A stretch of DNA of 35,352 nucleotides. It comes from Myxococcales bacterium SG8_38 (GTDB lineage Bacteria > Myxococcota_A > Polyangia > Polyangiales > Houyiibacteriaceae). The notes beneath the pieces were generated by a model. The model did no database searches. It saw nothing but the letters and a program-made list of their open reading frames with translations, and was not told where the DNA came from. Location of the stretch: assembly GCA_001303415.1 (NCBI GenBank), contig LJTN01000004.1, positions 70,067 through 105,418 on the forward strand, read 5' to 3'. Shown piece after piece: positions 23,514 to 31,810 of the stretch; the stretch's first letter is position 1, and the number at the start of each line of letters is the position of its first letter. The position numbers and the translations under genes were made by a program.

Positions 23514-24367
23514 AGCCAGGTTTGACGCGAGTGTCGTCATCCGCGGATTGGCCGCGGCCTCATGTGGGGGTGTGTGGAGGGATGCACGGCAACGAGCCCT
23601 GCGGGGCCGATGCGATTCGGCAGCTCGCCGAGGACTTCCGAAGCGGCGATCTGACCCCGGCCGGCGGCACGGTGTTCCTGATTCATGCGAACCCGGAAGC
23701 CACCGCTCAAGGGCGCCGCCATACGCGCGGAGGAGCCGATCTGAACCGGCTCTGGGATTTCTCGTTCGTCGACGAGCTGCGCGAGTCGGCGTGGGGCTAC
23801 GAGCATCACCGAGTCCTCGATCTCAAGGAAACACTCGGCAACTTCGACGCTTTCTTGGACCTTCATTCGGCGACGGCGCCCACTCCCCCATTTGGTGTCA
23901 GCAACGGCGAATCTCCCATCGACGAAATCGCCAAGCGAATCGGAATTTCTTACTTGGTGCAGTCCTGGTACGGGCTCGCGGACAAGGTGATCATCGGGTT
24001 CCTCAAGCTCTCGGGTGTGCCTGCGCTGTCGGTCGAATGCGGCGCCCACGACGATCCGGAGATCTCCCGAAAAGCCTACGAGATCGCGAAGAGCTTTCTG
24101 CGAGCCACTGGCGCAATAGAAGGCGGCGTCGACCTCGCGGACAACGAGGTTCGAACGGTTCACGTCGTCGAACGGATCACCAAGCCCAGCAATCAGTTCG
24201 GTTTCGGCTCCGCTTGGAAGGGTTTCCAGGAGCTCGAGCCTGGTGCGCTGGTGGGCCGGGACCGCGTCACCGAGATTCGCGTGAGCCGCCGCTGCTACGC
24301 AGTGCTTCCAAACGAGCGGGTCGACGTCGGAGACGACGTGATCTACTTGGCGGTCGACGCGGAATAG
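23495..24367 (+). CDS. Succinylglutamate desuccinylase/aspartoacylase family zinc hydrolase
   Basis: 290 residues using a TTG start at 23495 inside the ligase gene end; a later start would cut into the first strand. M14-like signature: GGMHGNEPCG (His and Glu zinc ligands), RGGADLNRLW (substrate Arg and Asn), DLHSA (His ligand), SVECGAHDD (catalytic Glu). It resembles AstE/aspartoacylase, which remove acyl groups from N-acyl amino acids. Right next to a peptide ligase, it may trim or recycle the ligase's product or make its substrate. A cytoplasmic enzyme, no signal peptide. Converges with the SulP gene. Confidence 0.85.
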   Translation: MYIEELKPGLTRVSSSADWPRPHVGVCGGMHGNEPCGADAIRQLAEDFRSGDLTPAGGTVFLIHANPEATAQGRRHTRGGADLNRLWDFSFVDELRESAWGYEHHRVLDLKETLGNFDAFLDLHSATAPTPPFGVSNGESPIDEIAKRIGISYLVQSWYGLADKVIIGFLKLSGVPALSVECGAHDDPEISRKAYEIAKSFLRATGAIEGGVDLADNEVRTVHVVERITKPSNQFGFGSAWKGFQELEPGALVGRDRVTEIRVSRRCYAVLPNERVDVGDDVIYLAVDAE

Positions 24368-24372
24368 CCCTG

Positions 24373-26187
24373 CTACTTCTCCTTTTTGACCATCTCGAAA
24401 AAAGGGCTAGGGGGCGCGTCGGCGGCGTACGGGTTGAGCATTCCGCAGCCGATTTGGTCCGCCGGCTGTCGGGGGTCGTTTGGTTCTGCGGAGAGATCCG
24501 GGAGCGCCATACCGGAGCTCAGAACTTCCATCGCGCGATGAGTCGACAAGTAGAGGCGCCCTTCGGAAGCCAGCTTCTCCAGCATACCGCTTCGGTAGAG
24601 CACGTCGCGAACGGGACCTTTGACCTGGGTCAACACCAGACGAATGCCCTGCGCGGCGAGCTCTTCGTCGAGCTCTTCCAACGTGGCTGCGGCGGCCGAG
24701 TCGAGCTCGTTGACCCCCGCCGCCTCCAACACGAAGAACTTCACCGGCGTTTTCGACTCCCGCACCAAGGCTCGCACGGTCTCTTTGAGGAAGCTCACGT
24801 TGCCAAAGTAGAACTGCGCGTCGATGCGAACCAGGATGATGCCGGGTGTGGTCTCGGCCTGTGGATGGCGGGCCACGTTGAGATAGGTCTGTGAATCGGG
24901 GATCCGGCCAAGGACCGCGAAGTGCGGACGGGTCGTGCGCACCAAGAAGAGCAGGACGGAGGCACCCACGCCGACGAGGATTCCCCACTGAATGCCGAGC
25001 GACAGGGTCGCGAGGAACGTCAGAACGAGCAGATGGAAGTCCGAGGACTTGATCCGGTAAACTTCGGCCGCGCCGCGAAGGTCGATCAGGCCGGTCACGG
25101 CTGCCACGATGATCGCGCTGAGCGCCGCTTTCGGTAGGTAGTAGAAGCCACGGGTGAACGCCAGAAGCGTGATGACGACCACCCCGACGGTTACGAGGGC
25201 CGCCAGCTGGGTACGCGCGCCGGCACGGACGTTGACTGCGGTCCTCGAGAAGCCGCCGGCGATGGGATACCCGCCGGTAATCCCGCCGCCCATGTTGGCG
25301 AACCCGAGCGCAATCAGCTCTCGGTTCGGAAAGATCTCGTAGCGGTACGTCTGGGCGAATACACGCCCCACCGAGATGGCCTCCATGAACGAGACCAGCG
25401 CGATCGTCGCGGCCGCCGGAAGAAGATGCGTGAGAATCGACGCATCGACCGTCGGCAACCGAAGACCGGGCAGCCCCGCGGGAACCTCGCCGACGACCGC
25501 GACCCCCATGTCGCGCAGCCCGAGGCCCCATACCACGACGGTCCCAGCGACGACGACGAAGAGCGCGGCCGGGAAGCGCGGCCAGCGCTTCTTTCCGATT
25601 GCCAGTGCGGCGATCGACAGAACGCCGATGGCAAGCGTGACCCAAGACCAGCTCGAAACGTTTCGGATGGCCTCCCACAACACACGGTGAACGAGGTGTG
25701 TGCGCGGAAGATCGACCCCCAAGAGATTTCCGAGCTGGCTGGCCGCGATGATGAGAGCGGCAGCCGCGGTGAATCCGGCAACCACCGGCCGCGAAAGAAA
25801 ATTCACCAAGAACCCGGCGCGCAAGAACCCGAGCCCCGCTTGGACCACCCCCACCATGATCCCCAGGGCGGCGGCAATCACGATGTAGCCCTCGGTGCCC
25901 ACGGACGCGATGGCGCCGACGCTTCCTGCCACGAGAATCGAATCCATGGCGACCGGACCCACGGCCAGATGTCTCGACGTACCCAGCACGGCATACGCGA
26001 GCAGCGGCACGACCGACGCATAGAGCCCGTGGATGGGCGGAAGACCAGCGAGAAGCGCATAGCCCATCGCCTGAGGCACCAACATGACCGCGGTGGTGAG
26101 ACCGGCGATCAGGTCGGCGCCGAGGTCAGCCCGCTGATAGCTTCGCAGCCAGGCGACGATGGGCAGCGGGGGAACGCGCTCGCTCAT
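24373..26187 (-). CDS. SulP family anion permease with STAS domain
   Basis: 604 residues from ATG 26187. SulP signatures: GLTTAVMLVPQAMGYALLAGLPPIHGLYAS (first helices), GTSRHLAVGPVAMDS, NMGGGITGGYPIAGGFSRTAVN. About 10-12 transmembrane segments, then a C-terminal STAS domain (GIILVRIDAQFYFGNVSFLKETV..., ELDSAAAATLEEL). It moves sulfate, bicarbonate or another anion, probably sulfate or thiosulfate here. Its ATG overlaps the stop of the YedE-like gene by 4 bp, so it is cotranscribed with the sulfur transporters. Confidence 0.92.
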   Translation of the reverse strand: MSERVPPLPIVAWLRSYQRADLGADLIAGLTTAVMLVPQAMGYALLAGLPPIHGLYASVVPLLAYAVLGTSRHLAVGPVAMDSILVAGSVGAIASVGTEGYIVIAAALGIMVGVVQAGLGFLRAGFLVNFLSRPVVAGFTAAAALIIAASQLGNLLGVDLPRTHLVHRVLWEAIRNVSSWSWVTLAIGVLSIAALAIGKKRWPRFPAALFVVVAGTVVVWGLGLRDMGVAVVGEVPAGLPGLRLPTVDASILTHLLPAAATIALVSFMEAISVGRVFAQTYRYEIFPNRELIALGFANMGGGITGGYPIAGGFSRTAVNVRAGARTQLAALVTVGVVVITLLAFTRGFYYLPKAALSAIIVAAVTGLIDLRGAAEVYRIKSSDFHLLVLTFLATLSLGIQWGILVGVGASVLLFLVRTTRPHFAVLGRIPDSQTYLNVARHPQAETTPGIILVRIDAQFYFGNVSFLKETVRALVRESKTPVKFFVLEAAGVNELDSAAAATLEELDEELAAQGIRLVLTQVKGPVRDVLYRSGMLEKLASEGRLYLSTHRAMEVLSSGMALPDLSAEPNDPRQPADQIGCGMLNPYAADAPPSPFFEMVKKEK

Positions 26188-26657
26188 CCGTCGATTACGG
26201 TCGCGGCCGGCCGGTCGCTGGGACCGCCGGCGCGTCCCTCGCGGACCCGCATGAGGACCTGGTAGGCACCGACTCCGGCCAGCATCGCGAGACCGAAGAT
26301 CAACGCCTCCCGAGAGCCCGCCCCAACCGAGGTGAATGCAGGGCCGGGACAATAGCCGCCGAGGCCCCAACCGATTCCGAAGATCCCGGAGCCCAGCACC
26401 AAGCGCCAATCGATGTCGCTACGGGTGGGGAGCGAAAACGCCGGGGCCCAAATCGGTCGCTGCCACGTTCGAATCGCCCAGCGGTACACGGGAGTGTAGA
26501 CGACGAGCGCGCCGCCCATCACGAATGCGAGGCTCGGATCCCAGCTGCCGAAGAAGTCGAAGAAGCCGACAATCTTCGCGGGCTGGGTCATGCCGCCTAT
26601 CGCGAGGCCGACGCCGAATACCAGCCCGCCCAGAAACGCGCCGATCTTCACCTTCAT
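26184..26657 (-). CDS. YeeE/YedE family membrane protein (DUF6691-like half)
   Basis: 157 residues from ATG 26657, four or so hydrophobic segments. MKVKIGAFLGGLVFGVGLAIGGMTQPAKIVGFFD and GWGLGGYCPGPAFTSVGAG are hallmarks of the second half of YeeE/YedE thiosulfate or sulfur-compound transporters; the Cys in GGYCPGP is the conserved one. It works with the next gene product. ATGA overlaps at both ends give a tight operon. Confidence 0.88.
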   Translation of the reverse strand: MKVKIGAFLGGLVFGVGLAIGGMTQPAKIVGFFDFFGSWDPSLAFVMGGALVVYTPVYRWAIRTWQRPIWAPAFSLPTRSDIDWRLVLGSGIFGIGWGLGGYCPGPAFTSVGAGSREALIFGLAMLAGVGAYQVLMRVREGRAGGPSDRPAATVIDG

Positions 26658-27094
26658 ATGGAGCCTCCGAGCACTTCGTTGACGACGAGCACCGTGATTG
26701 CCGCGGTCACCATGAAGGACACGGTGGCCACCGTGGAGCGCTTGGAGAGACGCCCGATGCCGCAAACTCCGTGACCGCTCGTGCAGCCGCTTCCGAGCTG
26801 GGTTCCAATGCCCACAGCAAGTCCCGCGATCACCAACGCCAACGTGGAGCGGTCTATCTCGACCCGATAGTCCATCGGCCGAAAGTAGTGCCAGACGACA
26901 CCGGCGGCGAAGAGACCGACCAAGAACATGACGCGCCACTCGGTGTCGCCGGCCTGCCGCCGGAAGATGCCGCCCGCGATGCCGCTGATACCCGCGATCC
27001 GGCCGTGGAACATGAGAAGACCAGCGGCTGCGACGCCGATCAGGACGCCGCCAATCGTAGATGCAATGGGTGTGAAGGATTCCATAGTGCTCAT
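26654..27094 (-). CDS. YeeE/YedE family membrane protein (sulfur transport half)
   Basis: 146 residues from ATG 27094, several transmembrane segments. LGSGCTSGHGVCGIGRLSKRS is the conserved Cys-containing signature of YeeE/YedE proteins, where cysteines relay sulfur compounds. The two-protein form resembles PmpA/PmpB. It begins the minus-strand operon divergent from the persulfide dioxygenase gene, sharing the 129-bp promoter region. Confidence 0.88.
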   Translation of the reverse strand: MSTMESFTPIASTIGGVLIGVAAAGLLMFHGRIAGISGIAGGIFRRQAGDTEWRVMFLVGLFAAGVVWHYFRPMDYRVEIDRSTLALVIAGLAVGIGTQLGSGCTSGHGVCGIGRLSKRSTVATVSFMVTAAITVLVVNEVLGGSI

Positions 27095-27223
27095 TCAAAG
27101 CAGCACCGGCCTCAAACTGCCAGTGCTTTCTGTCCGAGGGTTTGCGAAGGGTTTCGAGTGCTGTTAATTCGCCAACTTAGGCTGGGCAACCCGGCGCGCA
27201 GCGCCACTCACGGAGGCTATCCG
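27095..27223. promoter_or_regulatory. Divergent promoter region of the sulfur module
   Basis: 129 bp between divergent sulfur genes. It contains a degenerate repeat GGGTTTGCGAAGGGTTTCGA (about 27138-27157) and the GGAGG ribosome site at 27212-27216. No convincing ArsR/BigR palindrome is visible. Confidence 0.35.
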
Positions 27224-28273
27224 ATGCTACTTCGCCAACTCTTCGACCACGAGACCTGGACCTACACCTACCTTCTGGCAGACGAAAAGACCCGCGAGGC
27301 GGTCTTGATCGATCCGGTCATCGATCAGGTCGAGCGCGACATCAAGCTCCTCGAGGAGCTGGGTTTGAAGCTGGTGTACACGTTGGATACCCATGCGCAT
27401 GCAGACCACATCACGGGCTCCGGGCTCTTGCGCAAGCGTTTGGGAAGCAAGGCGGTGGTCGGCGCAAAGGTGGGAGCCGAGGGTGTCGATCTGACGGTCG
27501 ATGAAGGCGACAGGTTGAAGTTTGGCTCGATCGAGCTCGAGGTGCGAGCGACGCCGGGCCACACGGATGGTTGCGTCACCTTTGTCACCGGAGATCACAA
27601 GCATGCCTTCACCGGCGATGCCCTGTTCATTCGCGGCACAGGTCGAACGGATTTTCAGCAAGGGAGCGCGAAAAATCTGTATCGCTCGATCCACGACAAG
27701 ATCTTCACCCTACCCGACGACACGATCATCTGGCCGGGGCACGACTATCGGGGAATGACGTTCACGACCGTCGGGGAAGAGAAACGGCACAATCCACGCG
27801 TCGGCGACGGCAAAACGGAGGCGGAGTTCGTGGAAATCATGAACAAGCTCGATTTGCCGGCTCCCAAGAAGATCGACGTCGCGGTTCCGGCCAATTTGCA
27901 CTGCGGAATCGTGCCGGCGATCTCGATGTCCGGCGAGCCGCTTCCAGAGCGCGGTTGGGCGGCCATCGAACGCACGCCAGAAGGCGTGCCCGAGGTCACC
28001 ACGAGCTGGGTCGAGGAGCACATGGGAGCCATCCGCATGGTCGACGTTCGCGAGCTCGATGAAGCAGAGGCGGACGGGATGATCCACGGCGTCGAAATCA
28101 TTCCCATGGGCACGGTGGACCGGGCATCGAAGGTTTGGGACAAGGAAGAGCCCGTCATCACCATCTGCCGCTCCGGGCGTCGATCGGGCCGCGTGGCGCT
28201 GGACCTGGAAAAGCTGGGTTTCAAGCGTATCGCGTCGATGCGCGGCGGAATGGTTGCATGGAGCAACCGCTAG
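27224..28273 (+). CDS. Persulfide dioxygenase-rhodanese fusion (MBL fold, Blh-like)
   Basis: 349 residues with GGAGG before ATG 27224. The N-terminal metallo-beta-lactamase fold has THAHADH, TPGHTDG, TGDALFIRGTGRTDFQQG and WPGHDYRG; these are ETHE1/SdoA-type persulfide dioxygenase motifs, with one iron. It oxidises glutathione persulfide to sulfite. After a linker, the C-terminal rhodanese domain (about residues 255-349) has the active-site loop ICRSGRRSGR with catalytic Cys. The fusion matches Blh/CstB-like proteins, coupling persulfide oxidation to sulfur transfer. Neighbours YeeE/YedE and TauE/SafE suit sulfide detoxification with sulfite export. Its stop overlaps the next gene's stop by a palindromic CTAG. 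Confidence 0.9.
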   Translation: MLLRQLFDHETWTYTYLLADEKTREAVLIDPVIDQVERDIKLLEELGLKLVYTLDTHAHADHITGSGLLRKRLGSKAVVGAKVGAEGVDLTVDEGDRLKFGSIELEVRATPGHTDGCVTFVTGDHKHAFTGDALFIRGTGRTDFQQGSAKNLYRSIHDKIFTLPDDTIIWPGHDYRGMTFTTVGEEKRHNPRVGDGKTEAEFVEIMNKLDLPAPKKIDVAVPANLHCGIVPAISMSGEPLPERGWAAIERTPEGVPEVTTSWVEEHMGAIRMVDVRELDEAEADGMIHGVEIIPMGTVDRASKVWDKEEPVITICRSGRRSGRVALDLEKLGFKRIASMRGGMVAWSNR

Positions 28274-28929
28274 CGATCCTGCTTGCGATGCGCCGTCGCC
28301 GAGACGGCGATCCACTCTTGAACGTCTTCCGCCCGAACGGGGTCGCGACCGTCGAGGTAGCGCTCGAGATGCGCGAAGCTGTCCGCGCCCCAGAACAGCT
28401 CCCCGCCCACGATCATCGTGGGAACGCCGAAAACGCCGAGTTGGATCGCTTCGTTGCTCGCATCATGGAGGCGAAGTTTGACCGCAGGGTCCTGAATGCG
28501 CCGAAGCGCGTCGGGAACTCCCGTTTCGGCGCAGATCCGAGCCACGACCTGAGCGGAGCCCACATCGAGGCTCTCCGCCCAGGTTGCGGAGAACAGACGG
28601 GTCACCAGCGCCTGGCGCGTCTCGTCGTCCATCTCGAGGAGGGTCGCGCGTAGCGGCGCCAAGGGGTTGAATGGGTGCGAGAACGGCGGCGCGAGCGGGA
28701 CATTCCACGCGGCCGCCGTGCGAATACAGTCCTTGAACATGTACGCCCGCTTCGGAGGAATCTCGGCCGGACCCTTGTGGCCCCAATGATCGAGCAATGC
28801 GGCCAACAACGTGGGTCTGACCTCGACGCGGAGATCGTGGCGCCGGGCAACCTCGTCCAAGCGCCTCCAGGCCAGGTAGCTGTATGGCGAGATGTAGTCG
28901 AAATGAAAGTAGAGCCGTCGCGCCGACAT
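28270..28929 (-). CDS. 2-hydroxychromene-2-carboxylate isomerase-like DsbA-fold protein
   Basis: 219 residues. FHFDYISPYSYLA at the start, and GVFGVPTMIVGGELFWGADSFAHLERYL at the end, mark the kappa-GST/NahD (HCCA isomerase) branch of the DsbA fold. The active Ser replaces DsbA's Cys pair. It is glutathione-dependent in known members. HCCA isomerase takes part in naphthalene-type breakdown; similar proteins occur in other pathways, so the substrate is open. It faces the persulfide dioxygenase gene (convergent, 4-bp overlap) and lies 64 bp from the divergent TauE/SafE gene. Confidence 0.82.
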   Translation of the reverse strand: MSARRLYFHFDYISPYSYLAWRRLDEVARRHDLRVEVRPTLLAALLDHWGHKGPAEIPPKRAYMFKDCIRTAAAWNVPLAPPFSHPFNPLAPLRATLLEMDDETRQALVTRLFSATWAESLDVGSAQVVARICAETGVPDALRRIQDPAVKLRLHDASNEAIQLGVFGVPTMIVGGELFWGADSFAHLERYLDGRDPVRAEDVQEWIAVSATAHRKQDR

Positions 28930-28993
28930 CTACTCTGCCGAATAGCGATGATGTGGATGGAGCACAAGGACAAACGGGTGCTAGCCTGCGCGC

Positions 28994-29725
28994 GTGCTCG
29001 AGATGACCACGGTGGTCGTGCTGCTCCTGGCCAGCTTCGTCACGGCCACGGTGTCTGCAATTCTCGGCATGGCCGGTGGGGTGACCCTCCTCGGCTTGAT
29101 GACCGCGCTGCTTCCCGCCCCGATCGTGGTGCCGATCCACGGCGTGGTGCAGCTGGCGTCGAACTGGACACGGACGTGGGCGTTTCGGCGCCACGTGCGA
29201 TGGGCGATCTTCTTCGCATTCATGGGCCCCGCCATCGCCGGAGTCGCGATCGCAGCCAACATCTGGGCGGACCTCGAGCTGACGTGGTTTCGTGCGTGGA
29301 TCGGCGGCTTCATCTTGGTCTTCTTGGCTTGGCGCCGCTACAAACCCACGCTCCGCAACCCCCCCATGTGGTCATACGCCGCATTGGGCTTTGCCGCGGG
29401 TTTGCTCGGGATTTTCGTTGGGGCCACGGGCCCCTTCCTGGCGCCTTTCTTTCTCCGGGACGACTTCGACAACGAAGAGGTCATCGCGACCAAGGCGGTC
29501 TGCCAAACTTGGATCCATCTTCTGAAAATCCCCGCGTTCCTCGCCCTGCAATTCGACTATGCGCCATATGCGCCTTTGCTTGGGGCACTGGCGGCGGCAG
29601 TCATCGGCGGCACGTACTTCGGAAAACACTTGCTGAGCATGTTGTCCAAGGAGCGTTTCGTATTCTGGTTCCAGCTCGTGCTGGCTTTGCTGGCCGTGTA
29701 CCTGATTCTCTCCACCGTCAGGTGA
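28994..29725 (+). CDS. TauE/SafE (TSUP) family sulfite/organosulfonate exporter
   Basis: 243 residues from GTG 28994; ATG 29003 is the alternative, and neither has a good ribosome site. Eight or so hydrophobic segments. LGMAGGVTLLGLMTALLPAPI at the start and GFAAGLLGIFVGATGPFLAPFF in the middle are the two repeated TSUP signatures. It probably exports sulfite or related anions produced by the persulfide dioxygenase pathway. It is separated from that gene by the isomerase gene on the other strand. Confidence 0.85.
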   Translation: MLEMTTVVVLLLASFVTATVSAILGMAGGVTLLGLMTALLPAPIVVPIHGVVQLASNWTRTWAFRRHVRWAIFFAFMGPAIAGVAIAANIWADLELTWFRAWIGGFILVFLAWRRYKPTLRNPPMWSYAALGFAAGLLGIFVGATGPFLAPFFLRDDFDNEEVIATKAVCQTWIHLLKIPAFLALQFDYAPYAPLLGALAAAVIGGTYFGKHLLSMLSKERFVFWFQLVLALLAVYLILSTVR

Positions 29726-29782
29726 GCAGGCTCATGCTCCCGGTAGCGCACAGCCAGGATACGACTACAACTCAAGGCAAGC

Positions 29783-30532
29783 ATGAATCTCGAAGGTCGA
29801 ACGGTCTTGTTGACGGGTGGCGGTACGGGCATCGGACGCGCACTCGCACGGGAGCTTGCGGAAAAGGGCAATACGGTGGCGGTTTGCGGCCGAAGGCTCG
29901 ACCTCCTCGAAGAGACGGCAGCCGCTTCCGACGCCATCTTCCCCTACAGGTGCGATCTGACCAGCTCCGAGGACATCACCGGACTGATCGATCGGATCGC
30001 GCAGGACGGTCATCGCATCGATACGCTGATCAGCAACGCGGCCATTCTGAGCTTCGACTCCTTGGCGGGCGGCCTCGATTTGGCCGAAGCCAAACGGATC
30101 ATCGACGCGAATTTGTTCGGCCCGATAGAGCTGACGCAGCGGATGCTTGATACGCTTCGCAAAGCGAAAGATCCTGCGATCATCATAGTCGGGTCGCCTG
30201 CGGGTCTAGGGCCTCTCGCCAATACGCCGATCTACAGCAGCAGCAAGGCTGGGTTGCACGCCTACACCCTCTGCCTCCGCCACCACCTCGCCGGCGAGAT
30301 CCCAGTGATCGAGGTGTTTCCTCCAACGGTCGATACCCCGATGCTGTCCGAAAAGAAGTGGAAGAAGATGAGCGCCGAAGAGTGCGCGCGCCGCATGGTG
30401 CGCGGTATCGAGCGCGGTCAGGAACAAGTCTGGATAGGTCAAAGCCGGATGTTTCGGTTCTTGCAGTTGGTGCTTCCGCCGAACCGTTTGTTCCGGGTGA
30501 CCAACGAATGGTCGCCGCCCGAGATCGAATGA
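29783..30532 (+). CDS. Short-chain dehydrogenase/reductase (SDR, DltE-like)
   Basis: 249 residues; AAGG precedes ATG 29783. MNLEGRTVLLTGGGTGIGRALAREL is the cofactor motif; SNAAI replaces NNAG; the catalytic Ser is in IIVGSPAG; YSSSK is the active Tyr-x3-Lys. FPPTVDTPML and the C-terminal part resemble DltE/oxidoreductases of unknown substrate. It faces the OYE gene (convergent, 8 bp apart). Confidence 0.85.
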   Translation: MNLEGRTVLLTGGGTGIGRALARELAEKGNTVAVCGRRLDLLEETAAASDAIFPYRCDLTSSEDITGLIDRIAQDGHRIDTLISNAAILSFDSLAGGLDLAEAKRIIDANLFGPIELTQRMLDTLRKAKDPAIIIVGSPAGLGPLANTPIYSSSKAGLHAYTLCLRHHLAGEIPVIEVFPPTVDTPMLSEKKWKKMSAEECARRMVRGIERGQEQVWIGQSRMFRFLQLVLPPNRLFRVTNEWSPPEIE

Positions 30533-30540
30533 GCGCTGCC

Positions 30541-31758
30541 TCAACGACGCTTCGGTCTCAGAAAACTGGTGCTTTCTTCGAAGAGGGCGCCAAGCACCGC
30601 GCCAAGCCCGCCGAAACGCAACGTCGGGTGCTTGCCCCTGGCAAGCAGCCCCATCTGCGCGACGCTCATCATGGCTTGCGAGGTCCCGCCCAGTCGGCCG
30701 AGACCTGGCATGGTCGGAGGATCGGCGGCCCTGCTCGTCCGTCCTTCCAGCAAGTCGAGGGCGACTCGCGGGTTGTTCGTGAACGGACGCGCCATTCCGA
30801 TGACGTCGAGCGAACCGTCCGCGAGGGCTCTTTCCATGGCTGCGCGCTCCCGGAAGCCACCGGTGACCATGAGCGGAATGTCGACCTCGGCGCGCGCCTT
30901 CTTCGCGTAGTCCAAGAAGAAAGCATCCCGTCCCGAGTCGGCCTGGCTCAACATGACGCGCGACTCGTAGCTACCCCCGGAGATCTCGACCAGATCGATC
31001 CCGTCTTCTCGAAGCATCCTGAGGACGCGCATCGACTCCTCTTCGGTGAAACCACCGCGTTGGAAATCGGCGGAGTTGAGCTTGATCGCGACGGGAAAGC
31101 GGTCGCCCACCGTCCTGCGAATCTCTCGAAGGACCGTCCGCGCAAAACGTGCACGATTCTCGAGAGATCCACCCCACCTGTCCTCGCGCCGGTTCGTCAG
31201 GGGGGAAAGGAACTGACTGACGAGGTACCCATGAGCGCCGTGCACTTGCACACCCGTGAATCCGGCCGCCTTGGCGAAGGCGGCGGCGCTCGCAAAGCCG
31301 CGTATCGCGGCGCCGATCTCGGCTTCGTCCATCGCATGAGGCGTGCCGAACGCCTTCGCGCGGCGGAACAGGTTGACGGGCTCGACCGCAGAAGGAGCCG
31401 CAGGGCTAGGATTGATGTGCCGTGGCGTCTGGCGACCCGGGTGATTGAGCTGCATCCATAGATGATTGCCGTGGGCCGTGCCCGCCGCCGCCCAGTCGCG
31501 AAACCGATCGATGTTCGAGCCCGCTTCGATAGCGACGTTACGGACGCCTTCGAGATGGGCCTTGTCGATCATGACGTTGCCCGTGATGAGCAACCCCGCC
31601 CCGCCCTGAGACCAGGTTTCGTATAGCCGCACCAGCCCTCGGGTGGGGGACTGCTTGGGCGAGCCGAGGTGCTCGCTCATCGCTGCCTTTGCCACTCGAT
31701 TCGAGAGCGTCGCCCCGCAGGGGAGGGTCAATGGATCGCTCAGCTGGGCTCTGCTCAT
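30541..31758 (-). CDS. Old yellow enzyme family NADH:flavin oxidoreductase
   Basis: 405 residues, a TIM barrel with FMN. QLNHPGRQTPR, VHGAHGYLVSQFLSPLTNRREDRWGGSLENRARF, and PVAIKLNSADFQRGGF are OYE-family signatures; VTGGFRERAAMERAL and IGMARPF bind the FMN phosphate. It lacks the C-terminal iron-sulfur/FAD domains of 2,4-dienoyl-CoA reductase, so it is a single-domain ene-reductase. It reduces alpha,beta-unsaturated carbonyls, possibly steroid enones, which is inference. It is divergent from the kinase gene by 52 bp. Confidence 0.9.
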   Translation of the reverse strand: MSRAQLSDPLTLPCGATLSNRVAKAAMSEHLGSPKQSPTRGLVRLYETWSQGGAGLLITGNVMIDKAHLEGVRNVAIEAGSNIDRFRDWAAAGTAHGNHLWMQLNHPGRQTPRHINPSPAAPSAVEPVNLFRRAKAFGTPHAMDEAEIGAAIRGFASAAAFAKAAGFTGVQVHGAHGYLVSQFLSPLTNRREDRWGGSLENRARFARTVLREIRRTVGDRFPVAIKLNSADFQRGGFTEEESMRVLRMLREDGIDLVEISGGSYESRVMLSQADSGRDAFFLDYAKKARAEVDIPLMVTGGFRERAAMERALADGSLDVIGMARPFTNNPRVALDLLEGRTSRAADPPTMPGLGRLGGTSQAMMSVAQMGLLARGKHPTLRFGGLGAVLGALFEESTSFLRPKRR

Positions 31759-31810
31759 TTTCTGTCAGATCCGGTCATCAGGGCTCGACCGCCGCAACGG
31801 AATGACGTAG

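Noticed and set aside
23386..24894. 502-codon open frame on the plus strand
   Set aside because: Out of frame with the aspartoacylase-like and antisense to SulP; Arg-rich shadow without domain motifs.
26184..27098. A single 304-residue frame spanning both YeeE/YedE genes
   Set aside because: Its N-terminal part is a shadow of the first half-protein in another frame; the two halves have their own starts and an ATGA overlap.
26336..27223. Long N-terminal extension in frame with the persulfide dioxygenase
   Set aside because: It covers the YeeE/YedE genes antisense; the true start has a GGAGG site at 27212-27216 and the MLLRQLFD family start.
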